From contig NZ_CP082269.1 in NCBI RefSeq assembly GCF_019880405.1, positions 1,984,001 through 2,048,000 on the forward strand: a DNA stretch of 64,000 nucleotides, in the 5' to 3' direction. The first letter of the stretch is position 1. Each line of letters starts with the position of its first letter. This DNA is from Enterobacter sp. C2 (GTDB taxonomy: Bacteria > Pseudomonadota > Gammaproteobacteria > Enterobacterales > Enterobacteriaceae). The notes below the pieces were generated by a model, which saw only the letters and a program-made list of their open reading frames with translations, was not told where the DNA came from and searched no databases. Shown here one piece after another: positions 1 through 7,753 of this stretch. The position numbers and the translations under genes are program-made.

Positions 1-1465
1 CGTAGTACCACGCCAGGCACATAGCGGCATCCAGATGGTCACTACCGGCGTAGAAGGTATAAGCCTGTTTCTTTTCAGACCAGCAGTGCTCTTCAATCCA
101 GGCGCTGACCCGATCCCGTTCGCGTGTCCAGCGGTTAACCCAGGTTTTTTCAATGTGACCGTCTTCTGCCAGGCGTACGGCGATGTCCAGCGTCACCCAG
201 CAGGCCATCTTGGAGTGGGTATAGTGACGCCGCTCGGGCAGCTCCCATATCCCACAGTCATCCTGACGCCAGGTATCCGCGCACTCGTTAGCTAACGAAG
301 CCAGCAGACGAGCGGTAGTCAGATCCAGCACGTGACCGGCATGGACGAACAGCAGGGCGGTATCCAGCATGTCGCCAAACATGCTGAGCTGCTGCTGACT
401 CTGCGCGTTATTACCCACCCGTACCGGCTGGGATCCCTTGTAGCCTTCCAGCGGCAAATAGGTCTCATTGGGCACTATGTCGCCGTCCAGGGTATAGCAG
501 GCTCGCAGCTTACCTTCATGACGCACGATGGTGTGGGTCAGCCAGGAGAAGGCCGCCTTACACTCTTCAAGCGCGCCGATAAATGCGAAGGCGCGAATGA
601 TCAGGCAGGCGTCACGGATCCAGGCGTAACGGTAGTCGTAATTCTTCTCGCCGCCGATGCCCTCCGGTAGGGAGGTCGTCGGGGCAGCGGCCAGTGCGCC
701 AGTCGGGGAGTAGAGCAGAAACTTAAGCGCCAGCGCAGAGCGAACAACGTGCTTCTTGTGCACGCCTTCATAGCTCAGATGTTCTGCCCAGGACGCCCAG
801 TTTTTATCACTGACGTCGATCCGCTCGTCGATTTTTTCCAGCGGCGGCACGGCCAGCGGCTCGTTATCACTTACCAACAGGGCCACCAGCGAACGCGAGC
901 CCGCTTTTGTGGTAAACAGGCCTTCGATTGCCTGATCGTCCACGCAGGTGATTTCAATGTCGGAGGTGGTACGCAGCATCGCCATCAAATCGCCAACGTG
1001 AACAATATGCCCTTTGGCGGAGTCAGCTATCCATGAGGAGCGGGTACAGGCGGCGGTCCCGGGGACAAAGCGCAGCCTCATCTCCACTTCGCCTTCCAGA
1101 CCCTCAACGCGGCGGGCCAGCTCACACCAGGGCAGACGGCCTGCGTTATTACTGTTAAGAGATTCGGTGAATCTGACTTTACCCGTTTTAGTGGTGTAAC
1201 AGGTTTCCAGCACGTTGCTGTTTTCCCGGTACTGCCGCTCCATGCAGTACTCTTCGACCGGCTCGATCTGGAAATAACCGCCAGACCTGGCGTCCAGTAT
1301 GCGATCGAACAGCGGGGGTGAATCCATATTTGGGGCGCACCACCAGTCAATGGCACCATCCGGCGCTATCAACGCCACCGAGCGACCATCGCCAATGGCG
1401 GCATAGTCGCCGAGGCCTGCATAGCCGTCGACACGCTCACTTCGGGATAAAGATTGATTCTTCAT
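1..1465 (-). CDS. GH15 family glucoamylase/trehalase-like protein, 3' end outside window
   Basis: The reading frame stays open from an ATG at 1465 down to base 1, so about 488 N-terminal residues are visible and the C-terminus lies beyond the window. The N-terminus carries GDYAAIGDGRSVALI followed by DGAIDWWC, the usual opening of bacterial glycoside hydrolase family 15 proteins, and further on KNYDYRYAWIRDA, a signature of the (alpha/alpha)6-barrel. GH15 enzymes of this bacterial type hydrolyse terminal alpha-glucosidic bonds (glucoamylase or trehalase activity); the exact substrate cannot be told here. No signal peptide is visible, so a cytoplasmic place is likely. It lies 50 bp behind the dehydrogenase gene on the same strand and may be co-transcribed past the hairpin between them. 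Confidence 0.85.
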   Translation of the reverse strand, partial: MKNQSLSRSERVDGYAGLGDYAAIGDGRSVALIAPDGAIDWWCAPNMDSPPLFDRILDARSGGYFQIEPVEEYCMERQYRENSNVLETCYTTKTGKVRFTESLNSNNAGRLPWCELARRVEGLEGEVEMRLRFVPGTAACTRSSWIADSAKGHIVHVGDLMAMLRTTSDIEITCVDDQAIEGLFTTKAGSRSLVALLVSDNEPLAVPPLEKIDERIDVSDKNWASWAEHLSYEGVHKKHVVRSALALKFLLYSPTGALAAAPTTSLPEGIGGEKNYDYRYAWIRDACLIIRAFAFIGALEECKAAFSWLTHTIVRHEGKLRACYTLDGDIVPNETYLPLEGYKGSQPVRVGNNAQSQQQLSMFGDMLDTALLFVHAGHVLDLTTARLLASLANECADTWRQDDCGIWELPERRHYTHSKMACWVTLDIAVRLAEDGHIEKTWVNRWTRERDRVSAWIEEHCWSEKKQAYTFYAGSDHLDAAMCLAWYY

Positions 1466-1480
1466 TAATGCTTATCCTGC

Positions 1481-1509
1481 AAAAATCGACAAGGCAGGCG
1501 GGGCCTGCC
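1481..1509 (-). terminator. Hairpin between the SDR gene and the GH15 gene
   Basis: On the minus strand GGCAGGC, loop CCC, GCCTGCC forms a perfect 7-bp stem followed by TTGTCG and then ATTTTT. It could end or attenuate SDR transcription before the GH15 gene. The T-run begins six bases after the stem, so efficiency is uncertain. Confidence 0.45.
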
Positions 1510-1515
1510 CAAGTA

Positions 1516-2400
1516 TTACACCGTGCCGGTACCGCCGTCTGAGCACCATACCTGGCCAGACGAGAAGGAGCTTTCGTCAGAGGCAAACAGAACATAGAGC
1601 GGGGCGATCTCAACCGGCTGGCCAGGACGGGCGAGCGGGGCGGTTTCACCGAAAGCTTTAACTTTTTCCTGCGGCTGTCCGCCGCACACCTGCAGCGGTG
1701 TCCAGTATGGACCCGGCGCAACGGCGTTTACGCGAATGCCTTTCGGACCGAGCTGCTTAGCCAGCGCTTTGGTAAACGCAACGTTACAGGCTTTGGTCTG
1801 GGCATAGTCCAGCAGGATATCGCTCGGCTGGAAGGCCTGAACGGAAGAGGTGTTAATAATAACGGCACCCTCTTTCAGATGCGGTACGGCGGCCTTGGTG
1901 ATCCAGAATGGCGCGTAGACGTTGGTTTTAAAGGTTTCATCGAACGCTTCGGTGGTCAGCGTCTCAATAGATTCGCAGAACTGCTGGTGACCGGCGTTGT
2001 TGACCAAAATATCCAGGCCGCCGAGCTTGTTGATGGCTTCAACCACCAGCTGTTGGCAGAAGGTTTCTGAGCGAATGTCGCCTGGCAGCGCCACGGCGTT
2101 ACGACCTTCAGCCTTAATTAAAGCAATCACTGCTTCTGCATCAGATTCCTCTTCCGGCAGATAGTTAATGGCTACATCCGCGCCTTCACGGGCATAGGCA
2201 ATAGCCACTGCGCGACCGATGCCGGAGTCACCGCCGGTAATAAGTGCTTTTTTACCTGCCAGACGACCCGAACCGGTATAGCTGGTTTCACCATGATCGG
2301 GGATCGGCTTCATTTCTGACGCAAGCCCCGGCACTTTCTGCGTTTGCTCTACAAAAGGAGGGCGTGGATAGTGAGGGAGGTTGTTATCTTGTGTCGTCAT
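1516..2400 (-). CDS. SDR family oxidoreductase, YghA-like (294 aa)
   Basis: Short-chain dehydrogenase of the longer YghA / general-stress-protein-39 subgroup: a ~45-residue proline-rich N-terminal extension precedes the Rossmann core. Visible motifs are the nucleotide-binding TGGDSGIG, the structural NNAG and the catalytic YAQTK (Tyr-x3-Lys) with an upstream Ser in NTSS. The GDIR segment and the Arg/Lys pattern suggest an NADP(H)-type pocket, but this is inference. Substrate unknown; relatives are tied to general or aldehyde stress. The start is the ATG at 2400. Upstream lies a 427-bp gap, so it probably has its own promoter. Confidence 0.9.
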   Translation of the reverse strand: MTTQDNNLPHYPRPPFVEQTQKVPGLASEMKPIPDHGETSYTGSGRLAGKKALITGGDSGIGRAVAIAYAREGADVAINYLPEEESDAEAVIALIKAEGRNAVALPGDIRSETFCQQLVVEAINKLGGLDILVNNAGHQQFCESIETLTTEAFDETFKTNVYAPFWITKAAVPHLKEGAVIINTSSVQAFQPSDILLDYAQTKACNVAFTKALAKQLGPKGIRVNAVAPGPYWTPLQVCGGQPQEKVKAFGETAPLARPGQPVEIAPLYVLFASDESSFSSGQVWCSDGGTGTV

Positions 2401-2827
2401 AATAATCCGTCTCGTTGAATGAACCAGTAATAAACGTAGTCAGCAATACGCCGATCCGCTATTTTTTTTAAAATTTATGCTGATACTTTAAAAACTTTAC
2501 CTAAATGTTATTTTGGCGCTGAAATTATGCTAGCGGGTTAAATTGTAAACTTTTTAGGTAATTCTCTGAAATTCAGTAACGTCTGTGCTAAATAAAATAG
2601 GGAAAGGTGCAAATCATACGAAAGTACTGTTAACGTTCTGCCGAAAAGGGTTCAGAATGCTCCTGGTTACACGCTTAAGGGCCATTATTGCTGTGGTTGG
2701 CTTGTGTCTGCCTAACGTTAAGCTAAACTGGAAATTCTGCGGGTGAGTTTAAGATGAATCTTAAGCCACGCTAAAGAGATTGGCTGCAAAGGTTAAATAT
2801 TGCATCACGTTTATAAGGAGATTTAGG
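2401..2827. other. Intergenic region with promoters, one possible tiny ORF
   Basis: This AT-rich stretch separates the divergent SDR and bssS-like genes and must hold promoters for both. Apart from the small hydrophobic reading frame listed at 2657 I see no gene, RNA or strong repeat. Confidence 0.5.
2657..2746 (+). CDS. Possible 29-aa hydrophobic small protein
   Basis: ATG at 2657 with AAGGG about ten bases upstream opens a 29-codon frame ending TGA at 2746. The product begins MLLVTRLRAIIAVVGLCLP, one hydrophobic segment able to span the membrane. No family is recognised. Size and hydrophobicity fit enterobacterial small membrane proteins, but a frame this short can occur by chance. Confidence 0.25.
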   Translation: MLLVTRLRAIIAVVGLCLPNVKLNWKFCG

Positions 2828-3067
2828 ATGAGCAAAGAGCCCGTATTACCTGCGTTTCCTGTCGTAGGCTGGCAGGTCGGCCCGGAAGAAGATCATAACG
2901 GCGTTGTGGTGAGATTTGGTTTTAGCACCTCTCCGTATACGGCAGGGGCCAGCACCTTTGATTCACAGTTTTTTCACCTGTCACCGGAAATGGTAAAAAG
3001 TCTGATTTACGATCTGCAACTCAGCCTGCGCCAGTGTGAAACGCCTGTCGTAGAAAAAGTTGCCTGA
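2828..3067 (+). CDS. BssS (YceP)-family protein, biofilm regulator homologue (79 aa)
   Basis: The start is ATG 2828, with the ribosome binding site AAGGAG just upstream; a longer frame from 2780 has none. The 79-residue product contains FPVVGWQVG, a central beta-rich part and a helical tail (SPEMVKSLIYDLQLSL), the same plan as E. coli BssS (PLVGWDIS...WLTTDVARQFISIL). BssS affects biofilm formation and indole/autoinducer-linked signalling in E. coli through an unknown mechanism. This is a divergent paralogue and its role is inferred only. It stands alone, with short gaps on both sides. Confidence 0.65.
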   Translation: MSKEPVLPAFPVVGWQVGPEEDHNGVVVRFGFSTSPYTAGASTFDSQFFHLSPEMVKSLIYDLQLSLRQCETPVVEKVA

Positions 3068-3225
3068 GCCTGTACCCCGCTTTAACCGCAGTGGTCTGCA
3101 TTTATCTTGCTGCTGCGGAAATCCCCGCCTGACTATCACGCCACGTTAACAAAAAGCGTTGCGGTTGCGTTTTCATTGCTAATCTTGTTTTAACGCGGTC
3201 GCTAAGAGTGGTGATAGAGGCATCT

Positions 3226-3648
3226 ATGAATTTCGTCTATTTTAAAGCTGAATATCCTGGATATGAGGGATCTCATTCAGTTAATCTGGTTTTAAAAGCG
3301 CTGAAATTGTTACGTGATGGCGAAATTATTGCCGACGTGGGTGATTTAAAGATAACCAGCTTGCCATTCTATTTTTTTACTACTGCTGCTACCGGTTTTC
3401 GTAAAATAGAATATACCGTTAAAGCACCGCCCATGCGCAGAATTAGTTACTCATGCGGTTATTTACCGAGCGGAAAGTATATCGTTAATACTCCAGAGGG
3501 CGAGATGCAGCTTCTATTTAATGCCCTGACTGGGCTGTGGCAACAGGATAGACAGGGAGCGGGCACGATAGATAACCGTCAGTTTATCGCTTTAGGTTAC
3601 GCTCTTGTACGCCCTGCTCGGGGTGCAAGCCAAAAACGTCCCTTGTAG
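3226..3648 (+). CDS. Hypothetical protein (140 aa)
   Basis: I chose ATG 3226, which has AGAGG five bases upstream, over GTG 3208. The product starts MNFVYFKAEYPGYEGSH, has no signal peptide or transmembrane segment, and ends in a basic tail (GASQKRPL). A middle segment with Thr-Ala-Ala and an RRISYSCGYLPSGKY stretch looks like mixed beta structure. I do not recognise the family. Codon use resembles the backbone. Confidence 0.6.
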   Translation: MNFVYFKAEYPGYEGSHSVNLVLKALKLLRDGEIIADVGDLKITSLPFYFFTTAATGFRKIEYTVKAPPMRRISYSCGYLPSGKYIVNTPEGEMQLLFNALTGLWQQDRQGAGTIDNRQFIALGYALVRPARGASQKRPL

Positions 3649-3734
3649 AGGGGATAGTTTATAGCGGGGATAGATTCTGTTACCCGCTTCCTGAATCGTT
3701 GACTAAACTTTAGGTGAGGTAACAACAGGAGAAC

Positions 3735-3875
3735 ATGATGACGGACAACTACGCTTTCCCCTTAAAAGCAGAAGAGACTAAACCGGTCAAGGATAACCCC
3801 GCCAAGCAGGGTGAACTCCCCCGCAAGCGTGATGACAGCCAGGACGACCACAAGGATCCGTTCAAGGCCAGCTAA
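3735..3875 (+). CDS. Small highly charged protein (46 aa)
   Basis: Two adjacent ATGs (3735, 3738) follow a good ribosome binding site (ACAGGAGAAC), and the frame runs 46 codons to TAA at 3873-3875. The product begins MMTDNYAFPLKAEETKP and is rich in Lys, Asp, Glu, Pro and Gln with almost no hydrophobic core, so it is probably disordered. Strong translation signals and biased composition argue for a real gene, perhaps a stress-induced small protein. Family not recognised. Confidence 0.55.
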   Translation: MMTDNYAFPLKAEETKPVKDNPAKQGELPRKRDDSQDDHKDPFKAS

Positions 3876-4034
3876 CCCTACGCCAGACGCCTTTCCCAAA
3901 GCCCTTTCGCTGCCCCTGTGATCGCCATCCCTGTTTGCGCTCAACGGGCAGCGAAATCGGCTGGTTGTATTACGCTTAATTCACAAAACCAACAAAAAAC
4001 ATGATAGCCGTTCAGACGGACAAGAGGGCGGTGA

Positions 4035-6197
4035 ATGTTTAAACCGTTAAGCTGGCGTAATATCCCCACCGCAAGAACGCTATCGGTACTGATTTTTATC
4101 GCCGGCATTGGGCTGATTGTTTCCGTAGTGGCCTTGCTCTACCTCTCCCTGCATCTTATCAGCAGCAAAACTAACGAAATAGATGAACACCGCTCTGCAC
4201 TGTCAGTACAGGGTGCAATACAGACCTCGGTTAATCGCGTCCTGTCGCTGGTCATCGATAATGCCGTTTGGGACGATGCCGCACGTGAGGTCTACCAGCC
4301 GCAGCTTGATACCCGCTGGCTCGATAATATTTGGGGAGCAGCGTATAAGAGCAGTAACCTTTATGATGGTACCTTCGTGCTTGACGAGCATCATAAGGTG
4401 CTATGGGGCTCCTTTCGCAGCCAGCCTTTTCATGAGAAGAATCTGGATTTTTTCGGCGAAGGTTTTAGGGTACTAATTAATAAGCACACCGCTGCTCAGG
4501 CTAATGAGCAAAATATCACTGCGGGCATTACCCGTACCCGTCATGGTATTGCATTTATCGCCATTGGCCTTATCAAGCCCAGAATAACTCCGCTTCAGGT
4601 ACCCGGCAATATTCGGCGTTATCTGGTGATTACGCGTCATATAGATACTCAAAATCTTAAAGCCCTAGGCGATACCTTCCAGATCGAAAACCTGCGTTTC
4701 AGTCTTAACCAAACCAGGGATTCCAGCGTGCCGTTAAAAAGCTCCGCGGGGGATCTGCTGGGCTATTTAAGCTGGGAGCCGCAGCTGCCCGGGGCCAGGG
4801 CGGCGCACGCGGCGGCATGGGAGATCCGCCAGATTGTTGTCCTTGTCGCTGCTCTGATCCTGCTGTTTATCATGCTGAGCAGCGCCGGTCTCTATAAGCT
4901 GGCAAAAGGGGAGAAGCTGGCCCGCAGCACCGCCATGACCGACTGGCTGAGCCGATTGCCGAACCGACGAGCGCTGCTGGCGCGGCTGGAGGCGCTTAGC
5001 CTTGCTAATCCAAACGAGGCAATCAGCGTGGTGTTTATCGATCTCGACGGCTTCAAGGACGTCAACGATATCTATGGTCATGAGGTTGGCGATCGCCTGA
5101 TCGTAGCGCTTTCCAGAGCCCTGAGCGATAAAGTCCCTGACGGCGGCATGCTGGCGCGGATGGGCGGAGATGAGTTTGCCATGACCATCAGCGGCGATCG
5201 GGCCAGCGAAAAGGCCAGCCGCTTTGCGGAGCAGGTGCTGGTGATGCTCGATCTGCCGATTCGCCTGAGCGAGCGCACGCTCTACATCGGCGCAAGCATT
5301 GGTATTGCCAGCGGCACGCTGCTGGAGTGTACCAGCTCGGAGCTGTTTCGCCGGGCGGACATTGCTATGTACCATTCAAAAATGAACGGTAAGGCGCAGG
5401 TCACCCACTACGATGCCGAGCTGAACAGCGCCCGCGAGCGCAAGGTTGCCATTGAAAACGATATTCGCGAGGGCCTGCTCCGCGACGAGTTTGACGTCTG
5501 GTACCAGCCCATTGTCGATGCCCGCAGCCAGGTGACGGTGGGCGTGGAGGCGCTGGTGCGCTGGCCCCGACGGCCCGCTGGCGCGCTACCGCCGGATGCG
5601 TTTATTACCATTGCCGAGACCAGCGGACTGATCCACGCCCTGGGGCAGTTCGTGCTGCGCCGCGCCTGCAGGGATCTGCAACCACTTAGCGATCTCAAGC
5701 TGTCGGTGAATATCTCCCCGGCGCAGTTTCGCGATCCCGACTTTGAAAACAAGGTAGCAGACGTTCTTCGTGATAGTCATTTCCCTGCGCATCGCCTGCA
5801 GCTGGAGATCACCGAAACCTATGTGCTGGAGAACCCAGAGCGCTCTCTTTCAGCGATCGGTAATCTAAAAGCGTTGGGAACGGCCATTGCGCTGGACGAT
5901 TTTGGTACCGGCTACTCCAGCATTGGCTACCTCCGGCGCTTCAACTTTGACACTATCAAGATAGACAAGTCGCTGGCCGGGCTGGTGGATCATGATGAGC
6001 AGGCGGCGGCGCTGGTGGGCGGTACGATTCGTATTGCCAGCGCGCTGGGGATGACGGTGGTTGCAGAGGGTATTGAGAACGAAAAACAGATGAAGCTGCT
6101 GAGTATGGCTGGCTGCGATCGGCTTCAGGGCTTCTTCTTTAGCGCGCCAATGCCGATTGACGCGCTGTGGCAGCACCGTCAGCGCCGCCAGGGTTAA
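4035..6197 (+). CDS. CHASE4-GGDEF-EAL membrane c-di-GMP enzyme (720 aa)
   Basis: Domain order: transmembrane helix (about residues 15-40), periplasmic CHASE4-type sensor with the typical DNAVWDDA, second transmembrane helix (about 266-288), GGDEF domain (RMGGDEF, residues 377-381) and EAL domain (EALVRW from 505, DDFGTGYSS from 621). The GGDEF motif is intact, so diguanylate cyclase activity is possible. The usual RxxD inhibitory site upstream of it is absent. The EAL metal and catalytic motifs are present, so it may also degrade c-di-GMP; which activity dominates cannot be told. The start ATG 4035 has GAGGGCG upstream. It abuts the convergent ydgD-like gene with no spacer. Confidence 0.93.
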   Translation: MFKPLSWRNIPTARTLSVLIFIAGIGLIVSVVALLYLSLHLISSKTNEIDEHRSALSVQGAIQTSVNRVLSLVIDNAVWDDAAREVYQPQLDTRWLDNIWGAAYKSSNLYDGTFVLDEHHKVLWGSFRSQPFHEKNLDFFGEGFRVLINKHTAAQANEQNITAGITRTRHGIAFIAIGLIKPRITPLQVPGNIRRYLVITRHIDTQNLKALGDTFQIENLRFSLNQTRDSSVPLKSSAGDLLGYLSWEPQLPGARAAHAAAWEIRQIVVLVAALILLFIMLSSAGLYKLAKGEKLARSTAMTDWLSRLPNRRALLARLEALSLANPNEAISVVFIDLDGFKDVNDIYGHEVGDRLIVALSRALSDKVPDGGMLARMGGDEFAMTISGDRASEKASRFAEQVLVMLDLPIRLSERTLYIGASIGIASGTLLECTSSELFRRADIAMYHSKMNGKAQVTHYDAELNSARERKVAIENDIREGLLRDEFDVWYQPIVDARSQVTVGVEALVRWPRRPAGALPPDAFITIAETSGLIHALGQFVLRRACRDLQPLSDLKLSVNISPAQFRDPDFENKVADVLRDSHFPAHRLQLEITETYVLENPERSLSAIGNLKALGTAIALDDFGTGYSSIGYLRRFNFDTIKIDKSLAGLVDHDEQAAALVGGTIRIASALGMTVVAEGIENEKQMKLLSMAGCDRLQGFFFSAPMPIDALWQHRQRRQG

Positions 6198-7013
6198 CTA
6201 CGGCTCTTGCGCCAGGGCATCCAGCCGATCGCGAAAGCCGGTGATGGCAATCGCCCGGTTATCGGCGCGCCAGCGATCTTTGGCCCCCGGCGCGGAGCTT
6301 TGTACCGCAATCAGCCGCCAGCCGTCGTCCGTCTTTAGCATCAGCGGAGAGCCGCTGTCGCCGGGCAGGGTATCGCACTGGTGAGAGAGCACGCTATCCT
6401 GCGCCCAGCCGGTCACCACGCAGTTTTGATGGCTGTAGAGGTTGTCCAGATGATCCTGCGGATAGCCTGACTGCGTCACCTTCCGGTCGGCAGCTTTTAG
6501 CGCGGCGGTCAGCGCATCGCGATCCCCTTCAAACAGCGGCAGGGGGGTGATACCCGACGGCGGATAGCGCAGCACGATCAGGCCGAAATCCCACGGCGCG
6601 GCGGCAGGCGGAACAATCCATCCCTCGCCGTCAGGCTTAAGGCGCTTACCCAGGGTTGATTCAACCCGCCCCTCAATACCATGGATCTCATAACGCCAGA
6701 TGCCGTTCTGCGCCACAAAGCGCAGCGCCACGGCTCTATCAGCCTTGCCACGGGGCGGCGTCAGCAGGCAGTGCCCAGCGGTCAACGCTACGCGGGGCGA
6801 AATCAGCGTCGCGGTGCAGAGATTGCCGCTGGCAGTCTCCAGTTGGCCGATAGCGTCCCACGGCGACTGCGTTGGATTACTCACCCGGACCCGGTCGTCA
6901 TGATTAAAAAACAGCGTCTTGATCTCAGCGGCAGCGGCGGCATCATCATCGGCATGGCTGTAAAAAGAAAATAGACAAAGCGAACCCAATAGCAGAATAC
7001 CGAATTTATGCAT
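6198..7013 (-). CDS. ydgD: YdgD-like secreted trypsin-family serine protease (271 aa)
   Basis: A Sec signal peptide ends near SHA/DDD (residue ~22). The mature part has the chymotrypsin-fold triad in order: His in LTAGHC, Asp in WDFGLIVL, Ser in LPGDSGSP. Gene order with ydgU and asr matches E. coli ydgD, so the symbol rests on both motif and neighbourhood. The natural substrate is unknown; the protein should act in the periplasm. Its stop codon is directly next to that of the converging GGDEF-EAL gene (6197/6198). Confidence 0.88.
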   Translation of the reverse strand: MHKFGILLLGSLCLFSFYSHADDDAAAAAEIKTLFFNHDDRVRVSNPTQSPWDAIGQLETASGNLCTATLISPRVALTAGHCLLTPPRGKADRAVALRFVAQNGIWRYEIHGIEGRVESTLGKRLKPDGEGWIVPPAAAPWDFGLIVLRYPPSGITPLPLFEGDRDALTAALKAADRKVTQSGYPQDHLDNLYSHQNCVVTGWAQDSVLSHQCDTLPGDSGSPLMLKTDDGWRLIAVQSSAPGAKDRWRADNRAIAITGFRDRLDALAQEP

Positions 7014-7109
7014 ATCACACTCTGGTGGGGCAATAATGATTATTCAAACCCTAAGCAACAACTATAGACGGGACGGGAGGAAAGGGGGAGTAAAATCAGC
7101 GTGCTACAT

Positions 7110-7193
7110 TCAGGAAAGATAGAAACGAAGGGATACCAGCGCGCAGGCAATCAGCATGAGCAAAATCAGCTCGAAACGGTAGCGTTGCAGCAT
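7110..7193 (-). CDS. ydgU: YdgU small membrane protein, asr operon (27 aa)
   Basis: A 27-codon frame starts at ATG 7193 after a strong GGAGG ribosome binding site. The product begins MLQRYRFELILLMLIACALV and ends RFYLS, matching the pattern I recall for E. coli YdgU (RYRFEF, hydrophobic middle, RFYLS end). It is a single-pass hydrophobic peptide made with asr on acid shock in E. coli; its function is unknown. It follows asr after a strong hairpin, so expression probably depends on read-through. Confidence 0.85.
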   Translation of the reverse strand: MLQRYRFELILLMLIACALVSLRFYLS

Positions 7194-7210
7194 AGATCCT
7201 CCGAAAGAAG

Positions 7211-7233
7211 CAGCGCCCGGCAGGCGGGCGCTG
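7211..7233 (-). terminator. Hairpin between asr and ydgU
   Basis: CAGCGCCCG (7211-7219) pairs perfectly with CGGGCGCTG (7225-7233) around a 5-base loop. On the minus strand the stem follows asr and precedes the ydgU ribosome binding site; only short T-runs follow. It is a plausible partial terminator or mRNA 3'-end stabiliser that makes asr exceed ydgU. Confidence 0.65.
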
Positions 7234-7248
7234 AAGTAAGCATCAAAC

Positions 7249-7590
7249 TTAGGCAGCAGGCTGAGCAGCCGGTTTAGCAGCGGTATGTTTTACTGCTTTT
7301 TTGTGGTGTTTCTTAGCAGCCTGGGCTTTCTGGTCAGCGGCTGGTTTAGCAGCGCTCTGGTCAGCGGCCGGTTTAGTGGCTTTTTTGTGGTGCTTTTTAG
7401 CAGCCTGCGCTTTCTGGGTCGCGGCAGCTTTATGGTGTTTTTTGTGATGGGTGGTTTTGGCAGCCGGAGCAGCGCTCTGAGTCTGAGCGGTTGCTGCTGG
7501 TGCAGCGGTGGTCGCAGCAGTGTCAGCAGCGAACGCAGCAGAAGAGAGACCCATAGCAGCGGCAACAACCAGAGCTAATACTTTTTTCAT
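7249..7590 (-). CDS. asr: Acid shock protein Asr (113 aa)
   Basis: The product has a cleavable signal peptide ([21 protein letters not shown]) followed by a very Ala/Lys/His/Gln-rich mature part with repeated KKHHKKA blocks and AKPAADQ units, typical of Asr. In E. coli Asr is a periplasmic, intrinsically disordered protein strongly induced at low pH and processed in the periplasm, thought to protect other proteins or sequester charge. Ribosome binding site GAGGATATC precedes ATG 7590. The internal repeats make the length (113 aa) variable between species. Upstream lies an RstA-type box. Confidence 0.95.
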   Translation of the reverse strand: MKKVLALVVAAAMGLSSAAFAADTAATTAAPAATAQTQSAAPAAKTTHHKKHHKAAATQKAQAAKKHHKKATKPAADQSAAKPAADQKAQAAKKHHKKAVKHTAAKPAAQPAA

Positions 7591-7646
7591 TCTGATATCC
7601 TCGAATTGGTTTCATCATTTAACCCCACTGCGGGGCCGTTGAAGAG

Positions 7647-7708
7647 ACTATAGGCTTCTCAATGCGGGGCTTCAGTGAGTGATTGGTATCGGCGTGTAAC
7701 GTAATGTA
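7647..7708 (-). promoter_or_regulatory. asr promoter with RstA-like box
   Basis: On the minus strand TACATTACGTTACA (7695-7708) matches the recalled RstA consensus TACATNTNGTTACA at all but one defined position. A TATAGT -10 hexamer lies at 7647-7652. The E. coli asr promoter is activated by the RstB/RstA system in acid, so this fits. The -35 element is poor, as expected for an activated promoter. Confidence 0.65.
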
Positions 7709-7722
7709 CAACGCGCAGAGAG

Positions 7723-7747
7723 AGGCCGGGAATGACGCTCCCGGCCT
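7723..7747 (-). terminator. Hairpin downstream of the M32 carboxypeptidase gene
   Basis: AGGCCGGGA (7723-7731) and TCCCGGCCT (7739-7747) form a perfect 9-bp stem with a 7-base loop just after the carboxypeptidase stop codon. Only weak T-richness follows on the minus strand. Confidence 0.6.
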
Positions 7748-7753
7748 GAAAAG

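Noticed and set aside
332-1036. Plus-strand frames at the left edge
   Set aside because: They lie opposite the GH15 gene, whose frame on the minus strand carries the family motifs.
7285-7578. Ser/Gly/Phe-rich 97-codon frame opposite asr
   Set aside because: Mirror of the asr repeats, not an independent gene.
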